Assembly: GCA_963791635.1 (NCBI GenBank)
Contig: CAWBTC010000017.1
Location: forward strand, 930,001 to 994,000
Reading direction: 5' to 3'
Source: VFMC01 sp963791635
Lineage (GTDB): Bacteria; Actinomycetota; Acidimicrobiia; Acidimicrobiales; Ilumatobacteraceae
DNA: 64,000 nucleotides
A program made the position numbers and the translations under genes. The notes beneath the pieces are model-generated. The model did no database searches, was not told where the DNA came from, and saw only the letters and a program-made list of their open reading frames with translations. Positions 57,735-64,000 of the stretch are shown here, in pieces; position 1 is the stretch's first letter, and each line of letters begins with the position of its first letter.

Positions 57735-58197
57735 CGTCTCCGCCGCGATGCTCGCCGTCGCGATCCTCGGCGGCGTCGTCATCGTGATCGACGGTGTGGC
57801 CATCGTCGATCGTGCCTGATCCGGGGGTGCTCTGCGAAGGCCCAGGGATCGCGGTCTGCCCCGACGCCTCTGTCGCGATTGGCGCGATGGGCGAGGCGTT
57901 CACCGGCGAGGTCGTCTGCGCCGGCACCGTGGTGACAGCAGCCGTCGCGGTCGTGTCGGTCGGCAGCGGTGTCGTGTCAACCGCGAGCAGGACCGGGTCG
58001 GCCGACGTGGACACATCGACCACGATGGTCGAGGTGGGGCTCAACGACTCGACAGTCGCAGTGCTCGTCCCGGGGACCGGGACCAGCGTGCGGGAGTCGT
58101 CGTCGGTGTCGAACACTTGGGCGTTCACGACCGCGGCCACCGAGCTCGCGGTGAGCACGCCGGCGACCGAGAGCAGGGTGGCGGTGCGGGCCTTCAC
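57727..58197 (-). CDS. secreted Thr-rich protein with acidic/His C-terminus
   Basis: A 156-residue exported protein that I do not recognise. The leader KARTATLLSVAGVLTASSVAAVVNAQV has a basic start and an AxA-type cleavage site. The rest is low-complexity Thr/Ser/Pro/Ala, ending DDGHTVDHDDDAAEDRDGEHRGGDDD. The tail could bind divalent cations through Asp and His. GTG 58197 is chosen because the longer frame crosses the divergent response regulator. Its position next to a two-component system suggests it is a target of that system. Confidence 0.7.
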   Translation of the reverse strand: MKARTATLLSVAGVLTASSVAAVVNAQVFDTDDDSRTLVPVPGTSTATVESLSPTSTIVVDVSTSADPVLLAVDTTPLPTDTTATAAVTTVPAQTTSPVNASPIAPIATEASGQTAIPGPSQSTPGSGTIDDGHTVDHDDDAAEDRDGEHRGGDDD

Positions 58198-58239
58198 GAC
58201 GACGAGCGTACGGAACCGTCGTGCGGAGCTCCCCCCGTG

Positions 58240-58261
58240 AACATCCAAGAAACGTCCAAGA
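58240..58261. promoter_or_regulatory. tandem 11-bp AACxTCCAAGA site
   Basis: AACATCCAAGA and AACGTCCAAGA are directly adjacent 11-bp repeats in the 93-bp divergent gap between the secreted protein gene and the response regulator gene. OmpR-family regulators typically bind two half-sites one helical turn apart, so this is a good candidate site for auto- and target regulation by the adjacent regulator. Confidence 0.6.
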
Positions 58262-58290
58262 CTGAGCGCAGCTCCGGTGGAGATCTTCGG

Positions 58291-59028
58291 ATGCCACGAC
58301 GGCGAGGCAAGAATGCAGCCGTGAAGATCCTGCTCGTGGAGGACGACAACTCGATCGCGGTGTCGTTGGTCGACGGCCTCGTCGCCGCGGGGTACGAGGT
58401 GGTTCGTGCGGCGACCGGCGCTGCAGCACTGGAAGCTGAGGCGGCAGGAGCTCCCGATGTCGTCCTGCTCGATCTTGGGCTCCCCGACATGGACGGACGC
58501 GATGTGTGCCGCGTCCTGCGTGGACGCAGCCGGGTGCCGATCATCATGCTCACTGCCCGATCCGACGAGTTCGACCGGGTGCTCGGGCTGGAGCTCGGCG
58601 CCGATGACTACATCACCAAGCCGTTCAGCTTCCGCGAGCTCGTGGCCCGTCTCCGTGCGATCGCCCGACGTGTCGAGCTCGACGGTGCTGCCGACACTGC
58701 CGACACTGCCGACCCGACGGCGTCCGGCGCGCCGCCCGCACAGCAGATCGGCCCGCTCGAGATCGACCGGCGCACGCGCCGAGTGTTCGTCGACGGCACC
58801 GAGGTGTACCTGACGGCGAAGGAGTTCGACCTGTTGGCCCACCTCGCCCGCGATCCGGGTGCAGTGTCGACACGTACTGAGATCCTCGAAGACGTCTGGG
58901 ACGCACACTGGTACGGGCCGACGAAGACCGTCGATGCCCACGTGGCTGCGCTGCGCAAGAAGCTCGGCAACCACGGGTGGATCGAGGCCGTACGAGGTGT
59001 CGGCTTCCGACTCGAGGTACCCGCGTGA
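58291..59028 (+). CDS. OmpR-family response regulator
   Basis: A 245-residue two-domain regulator. Receiver: KILLVEDDNSIAVSLVDGL (acidic pair), VVLLDLGLPDMDGRDVCRVLR (phospho-acceptor Asp), PIIMLTARSD (Thr) and ADDYITKPF (Lys). DNA-binding winged helix: GPLEIDRRTRRVFVDGTEVYLTAKEFDLLAHLA ... RTEILEDVWD ... KTVDAHVAALRKKLG ... VRGVGFRLE. The linker carries a 9-bp repeat encoding ADTADTAD. ATG 58291 is preferred to GTG 58321 because GGAG lies 8-9 bases upstream. The kinase gene starts 34 bases later. Confidence 0.93.
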   Translation: MPRRRGKNAAVKILLVEDDNSIAVSLVDGLVAAGYEVVRAATGAAALEAEAAGAPDVVLLDLGLPDMDGRDVCRVLRGRSRVPIIMLTARSDEFDRVLGLELGADDYITKPFSFRELVARLRAIARRVELDGAADTADTADPTASGAPPAQQIGPLEIDRRTRRVFVDGTEVYLTAKEFDLLAHLARDPGAVSTRTEILEDVWDAHWYGPTKTVDAHVAALRKKLGNHGWIEAVRGVGFRLEVPA

Positions 59029-59062
59029 CGACCTCGGCGCGTGAGATCGGTCCGGGGCCGAC

Positions 59063-60454
59063 ATGAGGTGGCGACTGGTAGCGGTGCTCGTCGGGATCAC
59101 CGTTGCGGTCCTGCTCGCCCACGACCTACCCCTCGCGAGTCATCTGCGTCGAGTGGAACGCGATCGAATCGTCACCGGCTTGGAGCGTGATGCGTTCGTG
59201 ATCGCCGGCCGATCGGAAGAAGCGCTCGAGGACGGCGACGCGCGCGCCAACCCAGCACTGCAGGGCCTCGTCGACGAGTACCGCACCACCACCGGCGCGC
59301 GGGTGATCGTCACGGATCGTGACGGCATCGCGATGGTGATCTCCGACGAGGAGGCCGCAGCGGGTGCCGACTACTCGACGCGACCCGAGATCGCAGCGGC
59401 CCGTACGGGTCAGCCGCAGTGGGGGCGCAGGGAGTCACGCACGCTCGGCACCGAGCTGCTCTACGTCGCGGTGCCTGTGCTGTCCGGCAACGACGTCAAG
59501 GGGGTCGTGCGCCTCACGTACCCGGCATCGGAGGTGGACCAGCGCGTCGACGCACGCGTTCGCGGGTTGCTCGCCGTCGCGCTCATCTCCGTGGCGATGG
59601 CCCTGGTGGCGGCATGGGCGTTCGCGAACACGGTGACCCGCCCTCTGCGTCGATTGCGGCTCGCCACCGAACGGCTCGCCGCCGGTGAGGACGGCGTGCA
59701 GGCGCCCGATGACGAGGGTCCGCCCGAGGTGCGCTCGCTGGCGCGCTCGTTCAACACGATGTCGTCGCGGTTGTCGTCGCTGCTCGGTGCTCAGCGGTCC
59801 TTCGCCGGCGATGCCTCGCATCAGCTGCGCACTCCGCTCACCGCGCTGCGTGTGCGCCTCGAGCAGGCGGCCGACTCGCTGGACGACCACCCGGAGGAGG
59901 CGAGGCTCCGGATCGAGGCTGCCACCTCGGAGACCGAACGCCTGCAGCACCTCGTGGATCAGCTGCTGATGCTCGCCCGCACCGAGGGCCGCGCCGTCGA
60001 GCGAGTCGTGGTCGACCTCGCCGATGCGGCACGCGAGCGGGTGGAGATGTGGCAGTCCCTCGCGGAAGAGGCGGATGTTCGTGTCGTGAGCTCGACGATG
60101 CCGGCAGCACCCGTGCTGGCCGCCCCCGAAGCGGTCGAGCAGGTCATCGACAACTTCCTCGACAACGCCCTGCGCGTCGCTCCCGCGGGGACGGCGCTCG
60201 AGGTGGTCGTGCAACGTGCAGGCGATGGCGTGGCTGTGCGCGTGCTCGACCGCGGACCCGGCATGACCGACTCGCAGCGGCTGCATGCGTTCGATCGTTT
60301 CTGGCGGGCGCCCGATGCGGCAAGTGGTGGTTCCGGCCTCGGTCTCGCCATCGTGCAGCGGCTGGTGGAGGCGTCCGGAGGCTCGGTGGAGCTGGCTGCG
60401 CGCGACGGCGGCGGCACGATTGCGAGCGCCGTGTTTCGCGTTGCCGTGGTCTGA
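59063..60454 (+). CDS. sensor histidine kinase
   Basis: A 463-residue membrane kinase. TM1 (LVAVLVGITVAVLLA) precedes an extracytoplasmic sensor domain of about 130 residues with a PAS-like ending (VIVTDRDGIAMVI ... LLYVAVPVL). TM2 (LLAVALISVAMALVAAWAF), HAMP (TRPLRRLRLATERLAAGE), H-box FAGDASHQLRTPLTALR, N-box VIDNFLDNALRVAP, G1 VLDRGPGM and G2 SGGSGLGLAIVQRLVEASGG follow. It should phosphorylate the adjacent response regulator; the signal is unknown. Confidence 0.94.
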   Translation: MRWRLVAVLVGITVAVLLAHDLPLASHLRRVERDRIVTGLERDAFVIAGRSEEALEDGDARANPALQGLVDEYRTTTGARVIVTDRDGIAMVISDEEAAAGADYSTRPEIAAARTGQPQWGRRESRTLGTELLYVAVPVLSGNDVKGVVRLTYPASEVDQRVDARVRGLLAVALISVAMALVAAWAFANTVTRPLRRLRLATERLAAGEDGVQAPDDEGPPEVRSLARSFNTMSSRLSSLLGAQRSFAGDASHQLRTPLTALRVRLEQAADSLDDHPEEARLRIEAATSETERLQHLVDQLLMLARTEGRAVERVVVDLADAARERVEMWQSLAEEADVRVVSSTMPAAPVLAAPEAVEQVIDNFLDNALRVAPAGTALEVVVQRAGDGVAVRVLDRGPGMTDSQRLHAFDRFWRAPDAASGGSGLGLAIVQRLVEASGGSVELAARDGGGTIASAVFRVAVV

Positions 60455-60467
60455 GCTCCCGGCTGAC

Positions 60468-61289
60468 TCAGACGCGAGGTGCTGCGGCCTCGGCCGCAGT
60501 CGCCGTGCACCAGTGAATCAGTGATGCGACGAGCTCCATCTGCTCGGTGCCGACCGATGCGAGCGACGAGCGGCCGGCACGGATCTCGAGCGCGTCATGG
60601 AGCACGTCGGCGAACATCGCCGGCGCGACGTCGAGGCCGTACTCGCCTGCACCTCGTTTCGACGTCACGCCTCCGTGAAACGCCGTGTGGTGGAGCCGCA
60701 GCGCGCCGAGCGCGCACCACTCGAAGCTGTCAGGGGTGAACCGGTGTGTCGGATCGGCAGCGCACGCCGCCCGCACGTCGTCGGCGAGGGGCGCCCAGTA
60801 CGAGGCAAGGTTGTCGACCACGAACCGGACACGGGCGTCGACGTCGACGTAGGTTCCGAGGCGGTCGACCGACGGCCCGCGCACGGTGACGCCGTGTGTG
60901 GCGAGCACGTACCACGTGACCGGATTGAGTTCGAAGCACTCGCCGTCGTGGCGGAGGAGTCCCTCGAGGCTCCACGGCCGGTGCAGTGCCATCGGTGGGG
61001 TGATGAGATCACCCCACGCGACGTACGGACCGTCGATGCATGGGCTCGGTTGGTACGCAGCGAGCACAGCGTGGGCCGTGACGAGGTTGGCGGCATCCTC
61101 ATCGGTCGCCGGTTCCGCCGTGACCGCGACGATGTCGATGTCGCTGTGTTCGGGACGCCAGTCGTCGAGTGCGAACGAACCCACGACGTACAGACCTTCC
61201 ACCAAACCCGGCGCGCACGAGTCGACCACCTCCAGGTAGATGCCGAGTGCGGTGGCGACATCGATGGGTGCGGGCTCTGGTGCGGCCAT
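60468..61289 (-). CDS. DUF4111/ANT-like nucleotidyltransferase
   Basis: A 273-residue protein. VEGLYVVGSFALDDWRPEHSDIDIVAVTAEP is the nucleotidyltransferase motif (GS followed by DxD), and the C-terminal helical domain (FVVDNLASYWAPLADDVRAAC ... ALGALRLHHTAFHGGVTSKRGAGEYGL) matches aminoglycoside 3''-adenylyltransferase/DUF4111 relatives. ATG 61289 (MAAPEPAPIDVATALGIYL) is chosen; the extension upstream overlaps the divergent gene region. Drug modification is possible but unproven. It converges on the kinase gene. Confidence 0.84.
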   Translation of the reverse strand: MAAPEPAPIDVATALGIYLEVVDSCAPGLVEGLYVVGSFALDDWRPEHSDIDIVAVTAEPATDEDAANLVTAHAVLAAYQPSPCIDGPYVAWGDLITPPMALHRPWSLEGLLRHDGECFELNPVTWYVLATHGVTVRGPSVDRLGTYVDVDARVRFVVDNLASYWAPLADDVRAACAADPTHRFTPDSFEWCALGALRLHHTAFHGGVTSKRGAGEYGLDVAPAMFADVLHDALEIRAGRSSLASVGTEQMELVASLIHWCTATAAEAAAPRV

Positions 61290-61335
61290 GCCCGCAAGTC
61301 TGGCGCGGTGACTCCGCGGTGTACCTTCACGAACC

Positions 61336-62331
61336 ATGCCCTCATCCGCCTTTCCACCGAATGTGCCGCCAGCTGTCGTGTCGATCGCCGATGACCTCTT
61401 CGCAGAAGGTGCGCCGCACGGGTTGTCCCTCGCGTTGGTGGTGCAGCATCACGGTGAGGTGGTGTTGGAACGCTACGGCCACCAGCCCGACACGCTGTTC
61501 GGTCCCGGCGGTCCGGTGACTGCCGACTCGACGCTCGTTTCGTGGAGCATGGCCAAGAGCATCACCCAAGCCGCCGTCGGCATCGCCGTCGGCGACGGTC
61601 TGTTGCAGATCGACGCGCCAGCGCCGGTGCCCTCGTGGCGGGGCACCGAGAAGGCGACGATCACGTTGCTCGACCTGCTGGAGATGCGACCCGGCCTCGA
61701 GTTCGTCGAGGACTACGTGGACGACAGCGTGAGCCACTGCCTCGAAATGCTCTACGGCGATGGCAAGGACGACATGGCCGGCTACGCCGCGGGGCTGCCT
61801 CTGGTGCATTCCCCGGGCACGGTGTGGAACTACTCGAGTGGCACCACGAACATCGTGTCGCGCATCGTCGCTGATGCCATCGGCGGCACCCAGGAGGCGA
61901 TGGAGGCGTTCTTGCGCGACCGGCTCTTCCACCCGACTGGCATGAGCAGTGCGATCCCGAAGTTCGACACCGCTGGCACGTTCGTCGGGTCGTCCTACGT
62001 GTACGCAACCGCTCGCGACTTCGCACGCTTCGGACAGCTGTACCTCGACGACGGCATGATCGGAGACGAGCGGATCCTGCCCGATGGTTGGCGGGATGTC
62101 GCCCGAACACAGATCGCCTACGACGACGATGGAGGGTTCGGGTACGGCCGGCAGTGGTGGCTGTGGCCTGAGTTCCCCGGCTCCCTCGCATGCCACGGTT
62201 ACGAAGGCCAGTACACGCTCGTGGTGCCCGATCGCGATCTGGTCGTGGTCCACCTCGGCAAGGTGCCTGCCGATGCGCGCTCGATCGTGCGTTACTCGTT
62301 GCGATCGCTCGTCACCGCCTTCGATTCCTGA
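61336..62331 (+). CDS. serine hydrolase (beta-lactamase class C/EstB-like)
   Basis: A 331-residue penicillin-binding-protein-fold hydrolase. SMAKSITQAAVGIAV gives SxxK, PGTVWNYSSGTTNIVSRIV the Tyr motif (YSS), and ACHGYEGQYTLVVPDRDLVVVHLG stands where KTG/HxG occurs. No signal peptide is seen, so it is probably a cytoplasmic esterase rather than a beta-lactamase. ATG 61336 is divergent from the nucleotidyltransferase gene by 46 bases. Confidence 0.88.
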   Translation: MPSSAFPPNVPPAVVSIADDLFAEGAPHGLSLALVVQHHGEVVLERYGHQPDTLFGPGGPVTADSTLVSWSMAKSITQAAVGIAVGDGLLQIDAPAPVPSWRGTEKATITLLDLLEMRPGLEFVEDYVDDSVSHCLEMLYGDGKDDMAGYAAGLPLVHSPGTVWNYSSGTTNIVSRIVADAIGGTQEAMEAFLRDRLFHPTGMSSAIPKFDTAGTFVGSSYVYATARDFARFGQLYLDDGMIGDERILPDGWRDVARTQIAYDDDGGFGYGRQWWLWPEFPGSLACHGYEGQYTLVVPDRDLVVVHLGKVPADARSIVRYSLRSLVTAFDS

Positions 62332-62333
62332 TC

Positions 62334-62369
62334 CGGCACGGGTGGTCGGCACGGGTGGTCGGCGCGGGG
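62334..62369 (+). repeat. 13-bp tandem repeat after a stop codon
   Basis: CGGCACGGGTGGT twice exactly, with a degraded third copy, beginning two bases after the serine hydrolase TGA and ending 25 bases before the next start. Confidence 0.8.
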
Positions 62370-62394
62370 GCGTGCGATCGACTAACAAAGAGGG

Positions 62395-63658
62395 GTGCCT
62401 CAAGAGTTCGATGTGACTGCGACCGGGGAACTGCCTCGGGTCAGCATCGACGACACGGGTGGTCCACCGCGACCGGGCCGGTTCCGCGGGTTCCGGTTCA
62501 CCCTGAAGCTGATCGCCTTCGTCGGCATCGTCTACTTCGCGGCCGTCACGGTCGTGCCCGGAGTCCGCAGGGCGGCGGGCGAGCTCGACCGGCTGAATCC
62601 GGGCTTCATCATCGCCGGCTTCGCCCTGGAGGTCGGCGCCCTGTACTCGTATTCGCTGCTCACGAGGGCCGCGCTCGGTGACGCCGGGCACTTGGTGACG
62701 ACGTGGCGGCTGTTCCGCATCCAGATGAGCACGAAGGCGCTCTCCAGCATCGTTCCGGGCGGCAGTGCAGCGGGGTCGGCGCTCGGCTACCGGTTGATGA
62801 CGCTTTCGGCCGTGCCGGGTCCCGATGCCGGCTTCGCGCTGGCCACGTCGGGCCTCGGCTCGGCGGTCGTCCTCAACGTCTTGTTCTGGGTGGCGCTGGT
62901 GATCTCCATCCCGATCCGCGGGGTGAACGGCGGGTACGCCTCGGCCGCCATCGCCGGTGTGTTGATCATGTCGTTCATCGGGGCGCTCGTGTTCGGTCTG
63001 CTCGAGGGTCAAGGACGAGCGGAACGAGTGTTCCGCTGGATCGCTCGCAGGCTGCGGATGGACGAGAACCGTGCTGCGGCCGGGGTGAAGCACGTGGCGA
63101 TCCGCCTCGAGGAGCTCGCCGACGACCGCCAGTTGCTCGGCCGCACGATCGGGTGGGCCGCGGCCAACTGGCTGCTCGACGCCGCGGCGTTGTGGGTGTT
63201 CCTCTACGCGTTCGGTGAGCCGACCGATTTCGACGCCCTGCTCGTCGCATTCGGTCTCGCCAACGTGCTCGCCGTGGTGCCGATCATGCCCGGTGGTCTC
63301 GGCGTGATCGACGTCGCCCTGTCCTCGGCGCTCATCGGCTTCGGCGCTGCCTGCGGATGCGGCGTTGCTCGGCGTGGCGGCGTGGCGTCTCGCCCAGTTC
63401 TTCTTCCCGATCGTGATCGGTGGTCTCCTCTATGCGACGTTGCGCGTCGGGCCATGGAGCATCCATCGGCGTGAACGCTTGCAGCGTCTGCGTGACATCG
63501 CGGCCGAGCAGGCGAGCAATCCCGAGAGCGCGCTCGACTTCGCTGCCCGCTTCGGGCACCGGCCCCGTCATCCCGGCGATCCGACCACAGGTTCGATCGC
63601 GCGACCGCAGCAGCCCGACCCGTGGCTGGAAAAGGATCGTCCGAAGTCCGACCGCTGA
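62395..63658 (+). CDS. YbhN/AglD-type membrane protein, LPG_synthase_TM-like (one frame break)
   Basis: A protein of about 421 residues with 7-8 TM segments of the flippase-like UPF0104 family. Seen: LKLIAFVGIVYFAAV, FALEVGALYSYSLLTRAAL, STKALSSIVPGGSAAGSALGYRLM, VLNVLFWVALVISIPI, ANWLLDAAALWVFLYAF and VLAVVPIMPGGLGVIDVALSSALIGFGA. The frame changes by +1 near 63350 (GFGA then ADAALLGVAAWRLAQFFFPIV), giving a basic tail ending PWLEKDRPKSDR. GTG 62395 follows AGAGGG. Members are linked to lipid-carrier translocation; the substrate is unknown. Confidence 0.88.
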
Positions 63659-63735
63659 CTTGTGACGCACCCTCGGGGCAGACCGCTCTCTGGCTGCTCT
63701 ACGATCGCTGCGGGCAGGCCCATCGGGGAGGGCAA

Positions 63736-64000
63736 GTGACGAGCACCGTCGTGAAACGGATCCGTGCTGCATGCGTCTCGGCGTTGGCGCGCCTTGGTGG
63801 AACGTGCAGGTGGGTCGATGTACAGCGGTGGTCGCCGCGAAGATGGGGCATCCAGTGGCGGGTGATCGTCGCCTCCGCGTTCATCGCCCTCGGTGCACTG
63901 ATGGCGATGGGCCAGGTGGATCGAATGCTCTCGCTGATGCACCCGCCGGGGGAACCGTCGGGCTCGGTCACCACCATCGCCAAGCCGTTCGTCTCTGCCG
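63736..64000 (+). CDS. membrane protein, N-terminus (continues past window)
   Basis: GTG 63736 has GGGGAGGG upstream and opens an ORF of at least 88 codons, open to the window end. It begins MTSTVVKRIRAACVSALARL, contains a basic/Trp-rich stretch (VDVQRWSPRRWGIQWR), then a TM helix IVASAFIALGALMAMG followed by an apparently external segment (QVDRMLSLMHPPGEPSGSV). This is a type II-like start (basic inside, one TM). I do not recognise the family from this fragment. Confidence 0.6.
   Translation, partial: MTSTVVKRIRAACVSALARLGGTCRWVDVQRWSPRRWGIQWRVIVASAFIALGALMAMGQVDRMLSLMHPPGEPSGSVTTIAKPFVSA

Noticed and set aside
60468..61289. Confirmed aminoglycoside resistance gene
   Set aside because: The nucleotidyltransferase motif is present, but DUF4111-type proteins are diverse and no mobile context is seen, so resistance is not claimed.
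61336..62331. Beta-lactamase resistance gene
   Set aside because: SxxK is present, but there is no signal peptide and the KTG-equivalent is HGY; more consistent with an esterase-type serine hydrolase.

Overview
The window is about 64 kb of very GC-rich, gene-dense DNA from an actinobacterium. GTG starts are common, as are 1- and 4-base ATGA/GTGA stop-start overlaps. There are three F420-type (LLM class) oxidoreductases, a MocR/GntR regulator, a class I fumarase, an M1 aminopeptidase and threonine-rich lipoproteins. Together these suggest an acidimicrobial actinobacterium (Ilumatobacter-like); that placement is inferred from gene content, because no rRNA or other marker gene is present. I see no tRNA or rRNA gene, prophage, transposase or CRISPR array.

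Layout. 1-5.5 kb: PaiB-like flavoprotein (cut by the window start), M1 aminopeptidase, PfkB kinase and phosphohexomutase. 5.5-12.9 kb: F420 oxidoreductase and alpha/beta hydrolase, two MFS exporters, an SDR and an amidase. 13-17.9 kb: disulfide-reductase-like flavoprotein coupled to a lipoprotein, MscL, an SGNH lipoprotein and a DUF2752 protein. 18-25 kb: ABC-F ATPase, F420 oxidoreductase, enoyl-CoA hydratase, APH-like kinase, fumarase and flavodoxin. 25-29.1 kb: a tightly overlapping minus-strand glycan cassette (epimerase, DegT aminotransferase, GT2, GT-C-like membrane protein). 29.2-34.7 kb: methyltransferase, HrpB helicase, a cysteine-less redoxin-like protein, and a cupredoxin-like lipoprotein framed by inverted arrays of a 19-bp repeat. 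34.7-45 kb: the main metabolic island, with a MocR regulator divergent from beta-ureidopropionase, dihydropyrimidinase, (methyl)malonate-semialdehyde dehydrogenase, an F420-type oxidoreductase and a four-gene NMT1/THI5-type ABC importer that ends at a strong terminator. 45-52 kb: acyltransferase, GNAT, class III aminotransferase, dienelactone hydrolase, two HpcH/HpaI lyases, HAD hydrolase and methyltransferase. 52-64 kb: polyprenyl sugar-phosphate transferase, MFS, acyl-CoA dehydrogenase, LOG protein, a two-component system divergent from a secreted acidic protein, nucleotidyltransferase, serine hydrolase, a YbhN-type flippase-like protein and the start of a membrane protein.

The most interesting system is the pyrimidine (or related cyclic amide) degradation island. 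It encodes ring opening, decarbamoylation and semialdehyde oxidation, plus an importer and a regulator, but no recognisable flavin/Fe-S dihydropyrimidine dehydrogenase. An F420/LLM-family enzyme sits where a ring-reducing enzyme would be expected, so an F420H2-dependent first step is a concrete, testable idea.

Thirteen genes are broken into two or three frames as read. All 14 breaks shift the phase the same way (net +1, equivalently -2). I annotate these as single genes with a frame break rather than as separate genes. The uniform direction points to a systematic sequence artefact, or to something stranger, and should be resolved before any of them is called a pseudogene.
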